Part shown: piece by piece, positions 18,905 to 30,114 of the stretch
How positions within the stretch are numbered: position 1 is the first letter of the stretch
How the letters are laid out: the number at the start of each line of letters is the position of its first letter
Source of the DNA: Trueperaceae bacterium
GTDB taxonomy: Bacteria > Deinococcota > Deinococci > Deinococcales > Trueperaceae
Direction of reading: 5' to 3'
Length of the DNA stretch: 64,000 nt
Assembly: GCA_036381035.1 (NCBI GenBank)
Contig: DASVDQ010000109.1
Location: 26,540 to 90,539 of the forward strand
Translations under genes and position numbers: made by a program
The notes under the pieces: model-generated
Database searches by the model: none
Told to the model about the DNA's origin: nothing
The model's input: the letters and a program-made list of their open reading frames with translations, nothing else

Positions 18905-18940
18905 GGCCAGCCCGAGCCAACTGACAGGGGGTGCCCCACC

Positions 18941-20053
18941 ATGAGGGCGCTCCGCCTGCTCAAGGACGCGGCCAAGGCCTACCTCGACCGCTCCGGCCTG
19001 CCCTACGGGCAGCGCTTCCGCATGACGCGGCTCGGGTTCGCGCCCGAGTCGTACGTCATCTACGAGTTCGACCGCAACGACCCGGCCGACTACCTGCCGA
19101 GCAGCCTCTGGGCCCCCCTCCACCGGCTGAACGGGCCCGTGGTCACCGAGATGCTCTCGAACAAGCTGCTCTTCTGGTACGCGTTCGCCGGCGACGTGCC
19201 GATGCCCGCCGTGCTGGCCGCCGTCGTGAGCGGGCACGTGCGGCCCGTCGCCGACACCGCGCTGCGCAGCGCCGGCGCCGTCCTGGAGCTCGCCGCCCAG
19301 CGCCCCCTGATCCTCAAGCCGATGGGCGGCCAGAAGGGGAAGCGCGTCCACAGGCTCGAGTCGGAGGGCGGCCGGTACCTCCTCGACCACGCGCCGGTCG
19401 GCCGCGCCGAGGCGGAGGCGGCGCTCCTCGAGGGCGCCGCGACCCTCGTCGTCGAGCTGGCCCAGCAGGCGCCGTACGCCGCCGCCTTCAACCCGGGCAG
19501 CGTGAACACGATGCGGGTCGTGACCTTCGGGGGCGAGGGCACGGGCTACGCGCCGTTCGTCGCGGCCATCGCGCACCGCTTCGGGCGCGAGGGCACGGGA
19601 CCCGTCGACAACGTCTCCTCGGGCGGCCTGATCGCCCGGGTCGACCTGGAGACCTACGAGATCGGCCCCGCGGCCGGCTACCCCTTCGGCGCGAGGAGGC
19701 TCGTCTGGTACGACGAGCACCCCGACACCGGAGCGCGGATCGCCGGCGCCGTCGTGCCCGGGGCGGCGGCGGTCGTCGAACGCCTCCTGCGCCTCATGGA
19801 GGCGCACCCGTACCTCGTCTACGTCGGCTGGGACGTCGTGCTCACCGACGAGCGCGGGGGCTTCAGCGTGATCGAGGCGAACTACGGCGCAGGCCTGCAG
19901 ATCCAGATGGTCGGCTTCCGCTACCTGCGCGACGAGCGCGTCGTCGCGTTCCTCGGGCACCACGGCCTGCTGGACCAGGTCCCCGTCCTGCGCCGCCCGC
20001 CCGCGGCGGCGGGCCGGTCCGCCGGCGGACCGCCGGGCCGTCCAGCGGGTTGA
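18941..20053 (+). CDS. Sugar-transfer-associated ATP-grasp protein
   Basis: The 370-residue protein matches the ATP-grasp family found next to sugar-transfer genes (related to alpha-L-glutamate ligases). Visible elements are LILKPMGGQKGKRVHRL (ATP-binding lysine), AAFNPGSVNTMRVVTF, VDNVSSGGLIARVDL, VYVGWDVVLTD and the metal-binding VIEANYGAGLQIQ. It probably ligates a carboxylate to an amine using ATP; the substrate is unknown. It follows pilT by 36 nt with AGGGGGTG before its ATG, hinting at pilus or surface-glycan modification. The C-terminus is proline-rich and ends at the leucine promoter. Confidence 0.75.
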   Translation: MRALRLLKDAAKAYLDRSGLPYGQRFRMTRLGFAPESYVIYEFDRNDPADYLPSSLWAPLHRLNGPVVTEMLSNKLLFWYAFAGDVPMPAVLAAVVSGHVRPVADTALRSAGAVLELAAQRPLILKPMGGQKGKRVHRLESEGGRYLLDHAPVGRAEAEAALLEGAATLVVELAQQAPYAAAFNPGSVNTMRVVTFGGEGTGYAPFVAAIAHRFGREGTGPVDNVSSGGLIARVDLETYEIGPAAGYPFGARRLVWYDEHPDTGARIAGAVVPGAAAVVERLLRLMEAHPYLVYVGWDVVLTDERGGFSVIEANYGAGLQIQMVGFRYLRDERVVAFLGHHGLLDQVPVLRRPPAAAGRSAGGPPGRPAG

Positions 20054-20080
20054 CCGGCCTCGCGACGGCCGCGATATACT
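20050..20080 (+). promoter_or_regulatory. Promoter of the leucine operon
   Basis: TTGACC at 20050-20055 and TATACT at 20075-20080, 19 nt apart. The -35 overlaps the stop codon of the preceding gene. Transcription should start near 20087, at the leader-peptide ATG. Confidence 0.6.
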
Positions 20081-20087
20081 CCGCGCC

Positions 20088-20165
20088 ATGCCCCTGGACA
20101 GCGTCAGCGCCCTGCTAGGCGTGGCGCGCCGCCTGAAGCTAGGCGGCGCGGGGTCGCAGGGTTAG
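20088..20165 (+). CDS. leuL: Leucine operon leader peptide (25 aa)
   Basis: The frame MPLDSVSALLGVARRLKLGG ends AGSQG before TAG. It has five leucines, two of them written as CTA, a codon seldom used in this GC-rich window where CTG and CTC dominate. One CTA lies in the loop of the following hairpin (20139-20141). A TATACT box lies 7 nt before the ATG, so it is probably translated from a leaderless mRNA. Position, leucine content and the terminator downstream fit a classical attenuator. Confidence 0.65.
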   Translation: MPLDSVSALLGVARRLKLGGAGSQG

Positions 20166-20231
20166 GACGCGCGCGCCCGGCGCGCCGGTTCGCACCGCCA
20201 CGACCCCCGGCCCCACCCGCGGCCGGGGGTC
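20125..20231 (+). promoter_or_regulatory. Leucine attenuator: pause hairpin, antiterminator and terminator segments
   Basis: Segment 1:2 is a perfect 10-bp stem, CGCGCCGCCT (20125-20134) with AGGCGGCGCG (20141-20150). GGGGTCG (20150-20156) can instead pair with CGACCCC (20201-20207), which would break the terminator stem at 20202-20231. A ribosome stalled on the leucine codons would cover segment 1 and favour the antiterminator. This is the trp/leu attenuation logic, deduced by eye. Confidence 0.6.
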
Positions 20232-20239
20232 TTCCACTT
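20202..20239 (+). terminator. Attenuator terminator before leuC
   Basis: GACCCCCGGCC (20202-20212) and GGCCGGGGGTC (20221-20231) form a perfect 11-bp stem with an 8-nt loop, followed by the T-containing run TTCCACTT. Confidence 0.7.
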
Positions 20240-20261
20240 ACTGCGGGCACGAGAGGTGACG

Positions 20262-21695
20262 ATGCCACAGCGGCCGAAGAGCCTGCTCGACAAGGTGTGG
20301 GACGCCCATGCGGTCCGCACCCTGCGGAGCGGTCAGACACAGCTCTTCATCGACACGCACCTGGTCCACGAGGTCACGAGCCCGCAGGCGTTCGCGATGC
20401 TGCGCGACCTGGGGCTTGAGGTGCTGATGCCCGAGCGCACGTTCGCGACGGTCGACCACATCGTGCCGACGCACACGCGCGTCGAGCCGTTCGAGGACCC
20501 CATGGCCGCCGCGATGATCGCCCACCTCAGGCGGAACGTGGCCGAGCACGGCATCGCGTTCTTCGACGTCGGCACCGGGAGGCAGGGCATCGTGCACATG
20601 GTCGGCCCCGAGCTGGGCCTCACGCAGCCCGGCACGACGATCGCCTGCGGCGACAGCCACACCAGCACGCACGGGGCTTTCGGGGCCATCGCGTTCGGCA
20701 TCGGCACCACGCAGGTGCGCGACGTCCTCGCCACGCAGACGCTGGCGCTGTCGAAGCCGAAGCTGAGGCGCATCGAGGTGAACGGGCGCCTGGGCCCCGG
20801 CGTCTACGCCAAGGACGTGATCCTCCACATCATCAGGACGCTCGGCGTGAAGGGCGGGGTCGGCTACGCCTACGAGTACGCCGGCGACGTCTTCGACGCG
20901 ATGAGCATGGAGGAGCGCATGACCGTCTGCAACATGTCCATCGAGGGCGGCGCGCGCTTCGGCTACGTGCAGCCCGACGAGACGACGGTCGCGTACCTGC
21001 GCGGACGCGAGTACGCCCCGCGGGGCGACGCCTGGGACGCGGCGGTCGAGCGCTGGCTCTCGTTCCGGTCCGACCCGGGGTGCGAGTACGACGACGTCGT
21101 CGAGATCCGGGCCGAGGACGTGCCGCCCACGGTCACCTGGGGCATCAACCCCGGACAGTCGGTCGCGATCGACGAGCCGGTGCCGCGGCCCGAGGACGTG
21201 CCAGAGGGCGAGCGGGCGTCGGTGGCCGAGGCGCTGGCGCACATGAAGCTCGAGGGCGGCCGGCCCCTGGTGGGCACGCCGGTGGACGTGGCCTTCCTGG
21301 GCTCCTGCACGAACGCGCGGCTCTCCGACTTCGTCGAGGTGGCCAAGGTGCTCGCCGGCCGCCGCGTGCACCCGCGCGTGAAGGCGATCGCCGTGCCCGG
21401 CTCCGAGCACGTCAAGAGCGAGTGCGAGCGGATCGGCATCGACCGGGTCTTCAAGGCCGCCGGCTTCGAGTGGCGCGACGCGGGCTGCTCGATGTGCCTG
21501 GCGATGAACCCCGACAAGCTCGTAGGCGACCAGCTCTGCGCCTCGTCTTCCAACCGCAACTTCAAGGGCAGGCAGGGCTCCCCCACCGGACGCACCGTGC
21601 TGATGAGCCCCGTGATGGTCGCCGCCGCGGCCGTCACCGGCGTGGTCTCCGACGCCCGCGAGGTGTTCGGCGTGGGCCGCGAGGTCGTGGCGTGA
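20262..21695 (+). CDS. leuC: 3-isopropylmalate dehydratase large subunit
   Basis: LeuC and LeuD isomerise 2-isopropylmalate to 3-isopropylmalate with a 4Fe-4S cluster. The 477-residue protein has [21 protein letters not shown], the cluster ligands in FLGSCTNAR and GCSMCLAMN, and [12 protein letters not shown] 20262 is chosen with AGAGG 5 nt before it; GTG 20256 is possible but too near that site. It is the first structural gene after the attenuator. Its stop overlaps leuD by 4 nt. Confidence 0.95.
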   Translation: MPQRPKSLLDKVWDAHAVRTLRSGQTQLFIDTHLVHEVTSPQAFAMLRDLGLEVLMPERTFATVDHIVPTHTRVEPFEDPMAAAMIAHLRRNVAEHGIAFFDVGTGRQGIVHMVGPELGLTQPGTTIACGDSHTSTHGAFGAIAFGIGTTQVRDVLATQTLALSKPKLRRIEVNGRLGPGVYAKDVILHIIRTLGVKGGVGYAYEYAGDVFDAMSMEERMTVCNMSIEGGARFGYVQPDETTVAYLRGREYAPRGDAWDAAVERWLSFRSDPGCEYDDVVEIRAEDVPPTVTWGINPGQSVAIDEPVPRPEDVPEGERASVAEALAHMKLEGGRPLVGTPVDVAFLGSCTNARLSDFVEVAKVLAGRRVHPRVKAIAVPGSEHVKSECERIGIDRVFKAAGFEWRDAGCSMCLAMNPDKLVGDQLCASSSNRNFKGRQGSPTGRTVLMSPVMVAAAAVTGVVSDAREVFGVGREVVA

Positions 21696-22296
21696 GCGCG
21701 TTCCAGCCCGTCGTCCGCGTCGTCGGCAGGGCCGTGGCGGTGCCGGGGAACGACATCGACACCGACCGCATCATCCCCGCCCGGTACCTCAAGAGCGTCA
21801 CCTTCGACGACCTCGGCGCGGCGCTGTTCGTCGACGAGCGCTTCGCGCCGGACGGCACGCCGAAGGGCCATCCGCTCGACGACCCGGCGCGCGCCGGCGC
21901 CACCGTTCTCGTCAGCGGCGCGAACTTCGGCTGCGGCTCGAGCCGCGAGCACGCCCCGCAGGCCATCTACCGCGCCGGCTTCAGGGCGGTGGTGGCCGGG
22001 AGCTTCGCCGAGATCTTCTTCGGCAACGCCACGGGCATCGGCCTGGCCTGCGTGCGCCTGGCGGAGGGCGACCTCTCCGACCTCACGCGCCGCGTGCAGG
22101 AGGACCCGGCGCTGGCTGTCACCGTCGACCTCGCGGCCATGCGGGTGGAGGCCGGCGGGCGAGGTTACGCTGCCGCCATGCCGGACAGCGCCAGGAACGC
22201 ACTGCTGACGGGCACCTACGACCCCCTCGCCGAGCTCCTCGAGGGCCTTCCCGACGTGCGGCGGACGGCCGCCTCCCTCGGGCACGAGGTGCGCCG

Positions 22297-22300
<4 letters not shown>
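21692..22300 (+). CDS. leuD: 3-isopropylmalate dehydratase small subunit
   Basis: The 202-residue protein has the swivelling-domain signatures [30 protein letters not shown] and [14 protein letters not shown]. The GTG start overlaps the leuC stop (GTGA). Its last codons, HEVRR and the stop, are the source of the 38-bp repeats that follow, and its own TGA overlaps the GTG of the first minicistron. Confidence 0.95.
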
Positions 22301-25139
<2,839 letters not shown>

Positions 25140-25162
25140 CGCCCGGTGATGGGCAGGTCGCC

Positions 25163-25915
25163 TTGAGGGTCACCATCTACAACGAGTTCCTCCACGAGGT
25201 GGAGGTCGAGAGCGTCCGCCGCCTCTACCCCGACGGGATCCACGCCGCCCTCGCCGCCGCCGTGCGCGAGCACGTGCCGGCGGCCGAGGTGCGCACCGCC
25301 ACCCTGCGCGAGCCGGAGCACGGCCTGTCGCAGGAGGTCGTGGACGCCACCGACGTCATGCTGTGGTGGGGCCACAAGGCCCACGGCGAGGTCTCCGACG
25401 CCGTCGCCGAGCGCGTGCAGCGGGCGGTCCTCGCCGGCATGGGCCTCGTCGTCCTGCACTCCGGTCACCTCTCGAAGCCGTTCCTCCGCCTGCTCGGCAC
25501 GCACGGTTCGCTGAGGTGGCGGGAGGCCGACGAGAAGGAGCGCCTGTGGAGCCTGCAGCCCGGCCACCCGCTGCTCGCGGGCGTACCCGACCACTTCGAG
25601 ATCGAGCCGGAGGAGATGTACGGGGAGCGCTTCGACGTCCCGGACCCCGACGAGCTGCTGATGATCTCGTGGTTCCAGGGTGGCGAGGTGTTCCGCAGCC
25701 TCATGACGTGGCGGCGCGGACACGGACGCGTCGTCTACTTCCGTCCGGGGCACGAGACCTACCCCACCTACCACCACCCCGTCGTGAGGCGCATCGTGGC
25801 GAACGCCGCCCTGTACGCCGCCGCGCGGCTCAGGCGCGACGACTCCGCCTGCCCGAACACGGCGGCCTTCGAGCCCGTCCCGAACCCCGGGAAGGAGCAC
25901 GTCCTCAAGCCGTGA
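25163..25915 (+). CDS. ThuA domain protein
   Basis: This 250-residue protein is a ThuA-like member of the glutamine amidotransferase fold, related to trehalose-utilisation protein ThuA. Visible are RVTIYNEFLHE, DVMLWWGHKAHGEV, GLVVLHSGHLSKPF and GRVVYFRPGHETYPTYHHP. Proteins of this kind often sit with Gfo/Idh oxidoreductases and act on sugars, as here. The start is TTG 25163, 23 nt after ilvD, because homology begins there and no ATG or GTG is in frame. The substrate is unknown. Confidence 0.85.
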   Translation: MRVTIYNEFLHEVEVESVRRLYPDGIHAALAAAVREHVPAAEVRTATLREPEHGLSQEVVDATDVMLWWGHKAHGEVSDAVAERVQRAVLAGMGLVVLHSGHLSKPFLRLLGTHGSLRWREADEKERLWSLQPGHPLLAGVPDHFEIEPEEMYGERFDVPDPDELLMISWFQGGEVFRSLMTWRRGHGRVVYFRPGHETYPTYHHPVVRRIVANAALYAAARLRRDDSACPNTAAFEPVPNPGKEHVLKP

Positions 25916-26973
25916 GGCCCGTCGCCGACCCGTTGCGCGTAGCGATAATCGGCACCGGCAGCATCTCGCAGGCGCACTTCGACGGGTACCGCGCCGCTGG
26001 CGCCAACGTCGTCGCCCTCTGCGACGTCAACCCGGTCCAGCTCGCCGCCCGCGCCAGCGCCTGGGGCGTCGACAGGACCTACGCCGACTTCGAGGAGCTG
26101 TTCGCCGCCGGCGGCATCGACGCCGTGTCGATCGCCGCGCCCACGGCCGTGCACCACCCCGCCACGCTGGCCGCGGCCAGGTCCGGGGTCCACGTCCTCG
26201 TCGAGAAGCCCATCGCCCTCGACCTCGCGCTGGCCGACGAGATGATCGCCGCCTGCCGCGACGCCGGCGTGATCCTCTTCGTCAACCACCAGCTCAGGTC
26301 CTCCGGCCCGGCGCGCAAGGCCAAGGAGCTGCTCCTCGCCGGCGCCATCGGGCGCGTGACCCACCTGCGCCTGCGGCAGGCGCACGACTGGGGCGGGCTC
26401 GGAGTGCGCCCGTCGTTCGCCACCAGGGCCAGCTCGGGCGGCGGCACGCTCCTCGACAACGGCTGCCACCTCGCCGACCTGGCGCGCTTCTTCGGCGGGC
26501 GCGTCCGCGAGGTGTTCGCCCGCACCGCCACCCTCGCCTACGACATCGAGGTCGAGGACACGGCGAACGTCTCGCTGGAGTTCGCCGACGGCGCCATCGG
26601 CACGATCGAGACGGCGTGGACCGCCACCGGCTGGGAGGAGGGGTTCTGGATCTACGGCACGAAGGGCGCGCTGGAGAGCACGAACCGCTTCGGCCCGCCC
26701 TGGCTGCGGCACTACCACCGGTCGATGCCCGGCGGCACCTGGGACGAGACCGACCTCACGACCTACACGTTCGGCGGCTACAAGCCGCACACGGCGCACG
26801 TCATCGCCTTCGTGCAGGCCGTCCGCGGCGAGGGGCCGGTCGTGTGCTCCGGCGAGGACGGGCGCGAGGCCGTGCGCCTGATCCTCGCCGCCTACGCCAG
26901 CGCCGCCGACCACGCGCCGGTGCGCCTCAGGGACGCGCCCGACACCTTCGAGGAGGCGGTGACGGCGTCGTGA
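25912..26973 (+). CDS. Gfo/Idh/MocA family oxidoreductase
   Basis: The 353-residue protein has the NAD(P) Rossmann start LRVAIIGTGSISQAHFDGY, the EKPIALDLA motif with the conserved lysine near residue 97, and the C-terminal alpha/beta domain with GGTLLDNGCHLADLARFF, whose histidine is the usual catalytic residue. Such enzymes oxidise sugars or inositols. It is joined to the ThuA gene by a GTGA overlap, a pairing common in carbohydrate loci. Confidence 0.88.
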   Translation: MRPVADPLRVAIIGTGSISQAHFDGYRAAGANVVALCDVNPVQLAARASAWGVDRTYADFEELFAAGGIDAVSIAAPTAVHHPATLAAARSGVHVLVEKPIALDLALADEMIAACRDAGVILFVNHQLRSSGPARKAKELLLAGAIGRVTHLRLRQAHDWGGLGVRPSFATRASSGGGTLLDNGCHLADLARFFGGRVREVFARTATLAYDIEVEDTANVSLEFADGAIGTIETAWTATGWEEGFWIYGTKGALESTNRFGPPWLRHYHRSMPGGTWDETDLTTYTFGGYKPHTAHVIAFVQAVRGEGPVVCSGEDGREAVRLILAAYASAADHAPVRLRDAPDTFEEAVTAS

Positions 26974-27359
26974 CCTTCGAGGAGTTCCGCCAGCTCGTCG
27001 CCGACCTCGTCGACGAGGTGCCAGAGCGGTTCATGCGCGGCCTGCAGGGCGTGCACGTCCTGCCGCAGGCCAAGCGCGAGGAGGGCTACGACGAGGACGT
27101 GTTCCGCATGGGCGAGTACCTCGACCCCGGTCCCGACCAGTTCCTCGGCGGCAGCGAGGGGCTGGGCCGCCACATCGCCCTCTACTACGGCTCCTTCAAG
27201 GCCATCGCCGACGCCGACCCCGACTTCGACTGGGAGGAGGAGGCGTGGGAGACGCTGACGCACGAGCTCAGGCACCACGTCGAGTCGCTCGCCGGCGAGG
27301 ACCTCCTGGTCCAGGAGGACGTCGAGGTCAGCCGCTCCTTCACCAGGCGCGACCGCTAG
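26970..27359 (+). CDS. Small zincin-like metallopeptidase family protein
   Basis: The 129-residue protein has the minimal zincin layout: FRQLVADLVDEVPERFMRGL at the start, an acidic middle and HELRHHVESLAGED, an HExxH zinc site with a downstream glutamate. Family members are small predicted metallopeptidases without known substrates. The GTG start overlaps the oxidoreductase stop. It closes the operon. Confidence 0.8.
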   Translation: MTFEEFRQLVADLVDEVPERFMRGLQGVHVLPQAKREEGYDEDVFRMGEYLDPGPDQFLGGSEGLGRHIALYYGSFKAIADADPDFDWEEEAWETLTHELRHHVESLAGEDLLVQEDVEVSRSFTRRDR

Positions 27360-27429
27360 CGGCTTCCGGGCGAGCGTCGCCGGACGCGGCGCCGCGGCGG
27401 GCCCGGACGCGGCGCATCGCGGTGGACGC

Positions 27430-28455
27430 TCAGCCGGCGCGCGGCTCCGTGTCGGCGGGTCCCGTGCGCGCCGCCGCCACCCAGAGGTCGGGTCGGCGCG
27501 AGCGCAGCACCGCGGCCAGCTCCGCGGCCGCCTCGGGTCCCTCCGCGACCCCGAAGCAGGTGGGGCCGCTGCCGGCCATCAGCACGCCGCGCAGGCCCAG
27601 CGACCTGAGCTCGGCCAGCAGCTCGCGCACCTCCACGTGCGCCCGCATCACGCCGGCCTGCAGCCCGTTGCGCCAGGCCGGCTCGGCGCCGCGCGCGAGG
27701 GCCTCCAGCGCCGCCACGTGCCTGAGCCGGCCCGTGAAGCCGACGAGCGCGCCGTAGGCCTCGGCGGCCGAGACCGTGAGCTCGGGCTTGGCGAGCACGA
27801 GGTCGAGCCGTGGGGCCGCGACGGGCGTGAGCCGCTCGCCGCGTCCGCGACCCACGGCGGCGTCCGCGCCCGAGAGGAAGAACGGCACGTCGGAGCCGAT
27901 CGCGAGGCCCAGCGCACCGAGGTCTGGCACGCCGGGAACGAGCCGTTCCAGGGCGCGCAGCGCGGCGGCGGCGTCGGACGAGCCCCCGCCGAGCCCGGCG
28001 GACACGGGCAGGCGCTTCGTGAGACGCAGCGCGACGCCGGGGGCCGGGGCGCCCACGCTCGCCGTCCAGGACGCTAGGTAGGCCGACGCCGCTCGGGCGA
28101 CGAGGTTCCCCTCGCCCGGCGGCAGCTCGGCGACCGAGCGCTCGAACCACCCCGGGGCGCCGGGGTACGGCGCGGCGTCCACGACGAGGCTCACCTCGCC
28201 GGGCCGCTCCGGCGCCAGGGTCGCCTCGACCTCGTCCGCCAGGTCGAGGCGCGCGAAGAGGGTCTCGATCTCGTGGAAGCCGTCGCCGCGCCTGGCCAGC
28301 ACGGCCAGGCCGAGGTTCACCTTGCCCGGCGCGCTCTCCGCGACCGTCGGGGACGCGCCCCCCGCGACGGTGCCCGGGCCCCTGGCGGTCGCGCCCGCGG
28401 TGCCGCCGTCGGCGCCGCCCGCCTCCTCGCCTCGCCGCGACCTACCGGCAGTCAT
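27430..28455 (-). CDS. ispE: 4-diphosphocytidyl-2-C-methyl-D-erythritol kinase
   Basis: IspE phosphorylates CDP-methylerythritol in the MEP isoprenoid pathway. The 341-residue protein has the GHMP kinase motifs APGKVNLGLAVLARRGDGFH, the ATP loop LPVSAGLGGGSSDAAA, GSDVPFFLSG and MAGSGPTCFG. The first 35 residues are a Gly/Ala/Arg/Thr-rich tail not found in most IspE. The ATG overlaps the ispD stop (ATGA). Confidence 0.93.
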   Translation of the reverse strand: MTAGRSRRGEEAGGADGGTAGATARGPGTVAGGASPTVAESAPGKVNLGLAVLARRGDGFHEIETLFARLDLADEVEATLAPERPGEVSLVVDAAPYPGAPGWFERSVAELPPGEGNLVARAASAYLASWTASVGAPAPGVALRLTKRLPVSAGLGGGSSDAAAALRALERLVPGVPDLGALGLAIGSDVPFFLSGADAAVGRGRGERLTPVAAPRLDLVLAKPELTVSAAEAYGALVGFTGRLRHVAALEALARGAEPAWRNGLQAGVMRAHVEVRELLAELRSLGLRGVLMAGSGPTCFGVAEGPEAAAELAAVLRSRRPDLWVAAARTGPADTEPRAG

Positions 28456-29120
28456 CGCCCCCGCGTCGCGCCGACGGCGAGCCTCGCCGCCAGCGCCTCG
28501 GCGACCAGCAGGTCCTCCGGCCGCGTCACCTTCATCAGGAGCGGACTGCCCTCGACCAGCGCCACCTGCCGCCCCAGGCGTCGGACGAGCGCGGCGTCGT
28601 CGGTGGCCGCGACGCCCGCGGCGGCCGCCGCCTCGTGGGCCGCGAGCAGCAGCGCGCGCTCGAAGCCCTGCGGCGTCTGCACGGCGCGCAGCAGCGTCCG
28701 GTCGAGCTCCTCGCCCGCCTCGGTCACGACGGTGTCGGCGACCGGCAGCGCCGCCGTGGACGCACCGTGTCGGCGCGCCGCCGCGAGCACGCGGGCGATC
28801 ACGTCGCCGGTCAGGAACGGCCGGGCGACGTCGTGCACGAGCACGTGGCGCGCCGTGGACGCCCTGACGAGCGCGCGCACCGACTCCTGGCGCGTCTCGC
28901 CGCCCTCCACGTAGACGGCGCCGGGGCGGCGGGGCCAAGCGGCCAGCGCGCCCGGCGGCACGGCCACGACGACCTCGTCGACGTGCGGGGCCAGCGCGTC
29001 GAGGGCCAGGTCGAGGAGCGTACTGCCGGCGACCTCGACGAGCGCCTTGGGCCCGCGGCCGAGGCGCGTGCCCCGCCCGGCGGCGGCCAGGAGGGCGGCG
29101 ACCCTCGCGCCCACGCTCAC
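28452..29120 (-). CDS. ispD: 2-C-methyl-D-erythritol 4-phosphate cytidylyltransferase
   Basis: IspD makes CDP-methylerythritol, the substrate of IspE. The 222-residue protein has ALLAAAGRGTRLGRGPKALV, VEGGETRQESVRAL, LVHDVARPFL, AVQTPQGFER and TDDAALVRRLG. The GTG start overlaps the ubiX stop. The order ubiX-ispD-ispE with 4-nt overlaps suggests one transcript from the promoter at 29705. Confidence 0.94.
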   Translation of the reverse strand: MSVGARVAALLAAAGRGTRLGRGPKALVEVAGSTLLDLALDALAPHVDEVVVAVPPGALAAWPRRPGAVYVEGGETRQESVRALVRASTARHVLVHDVARPFLTGDVIARVLAAARRHGASTAALPVADTVVTEAGEELDRTLLRAVQTPQGFERALLLAAHEAAAAAGVAATDDAALVRRLGRQVALVEGSPLLMKVTRPEDLLVAEALAARLAVGATRGR

Positions 29121-29698
29121 TCACCCCACCGCGGGACCCGCGCGTGCTCGACGCCCAGGTGGTCGAGCACGCGGGCCGTCACGCTGCCGACGAGGTCGTC
29201 CACCGACGCGGGCCGGTGGTAGAAGCCCGGCGAGGCGGGCATGACGACGGCGCCGGCCGCGTCGGCGGCCAGCATGTTCTCGAGCATCGGGCGGGAGTAG
29301 GGGGCCTCCCGCACGACGAGTACGAGCTTGCGGCGCTCCTTCAGCGCCACGTGGGCGGCGCGCGAGGTGAGGTTGTCGGTGAGGCCGTGCGCCACCTTCG
29401 CCAGCGTGCCGGCGCTGCAAGGCACGACGACCATGGCCTCGAACCTGTGGCTGCCCGAGGCGATCGGGGCGCCGCTGTCGCTGTCCTTGTGCACCTCGGA
29501 GGCCAGCGAGGTGAGGGCCTCCAGGCCGCCGTCGAGCTCCGTCGGCAGGACGCGCTTGGCGCCGGCGGTGACGACCAGGTGGATGTGGACGGCCGCGTCG
29601 CGGAGGCACCGGAGGAGGTCGACGGCGTAGGCCATGCCGCTCGCGCCGGTGACGGCCACCACCACCTCCCTGCGCGCCGGGTCTACCCTCGCTGTCAC
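29117..29698 (-). CDS. ubiX: Flavin prenyltransferase UbiX
   Basis: UbiX attaches a dimethylallyl group to FMN, giving the cofactor of UbiD-type decarboxylases. The 193-residue protein has VAVTGASGMAYAVDLLR, the VVPCSAGTLAKVAHGLTDNL segment, LVVREAPYSRPMLENMLA and VMPASPGFYHRP. Its place with isoprenoid genes fits its use of a prenyl phosphate; in an organism with the futalosine route it may serve menaquinone synthesis. GTG start, -10 box 6 nt upstream. Confidence 0.93.
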   Translation of the reverse strand: MTARVDPARREVVVAVTGASGMAYAVDLLRCLRDAAVHIHLVVTAGAKRVLPTELDGGLEALTSLASEVHKDSDSGAPIASGSHRFEAMVVVPCSAGTLAKVAHGLTDNLTSRAAHVALKERRKLVLVVREAPYSRPMLENMLAADAAGAVVMPASPGFYHRPASVDDLVGSVTARVLDHLGVEHARVPRWGE

Positions 29699-29704
29699 CA
29701 GGCC

Positions 29705-29710
29705 AGGTTA
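29705..29710 (-). promoter_or_regulatory. -10 box of ubiX-ispD-ispE, leaderless type
   Basis: TAACCT on the minus strand, 6 nt before the ubiX GTG. Confidence 0.5.
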
Positions 29711-29728
29711 CCGCGAGCGTGCCGGACT

Positions 29729-29734
29729 TATACT
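29729..29734 (+). promoter_or_regulatory. -10 box of the PspC gene
   Basis: TATACT, 9 nt before GTG 29744, divergent from the ubiX box 18 bp away. Confidence 0.55.
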
Positions 29735-29743
29735 CGCCGCGCC

Positions 29744-30013
29744 GTGCAGGGCAGCGACGCACCACGAGACGCCAACGCTCTGGACCCGCGCCGCGGGAGC
29801 CTCGAGCTGCGGCTCGCGCCGGGACACCCGCGCCTCGCGCGCGCCCGCCACGGACGTGTACTGACCGGTCTATGCGCCGGGATCGGGGAGTTCCTCGGCT
29901 ACCCCGCCGCCGCGGTGCGCGCCGTCTTCGTGGCGGCCGCGCTGCTCACGCTCGGCACCGCGGCGCTGGCCTACCTGGCCCTGAGCCTGCTGGTCCCCGC
30001 GTCGACCGACTAG
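29744..30013 (+). CDS. PspC domain membrane protein
   Basis: This 89-residue protein has a PspC domain: RVLTGLCAGIGEFLGYPAAA followed by one or two hydrophobic segments to LSLLVPAS. The N-terminal 40 residues are charged. PspC proteins relate to the envelope stress response, though many stand-alone copies are uncharacterised. The GTG follows a TATACT box by 9 nt. Confidence 0.8.
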   Translation: MQGSDAPRDANALDPRRGSLELRLAPGHPRLARARHGRVLTGLCAGIGEFLGYPAAAVRAVFVAAALLTLGTAALAYLALSLLVPASTD

Positions 30014-30078
30014 CTCGCGAGAGCGGCGCGCCGGCGCGCGCGCCGCGCGCCTCCGGGCACGCCGACCGGTCGACCCAC

Positions 30079-30103
30079 CCGCCTCGCCACGGGGCGAGGG
30101 CGG
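30079..30103. terminator. Hairpin between convergent PspC and E2-like genes
   Basis: CCGCCTCGCC and GGCGAGGGCGG pair over 10 bp with a single bulged G and a 4-nt loop. No T tract follows; the position between convergent genes suggests termination for both. Confidence 0.35.
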
Positions 30104-30114
30104 ACGGGCCTACC

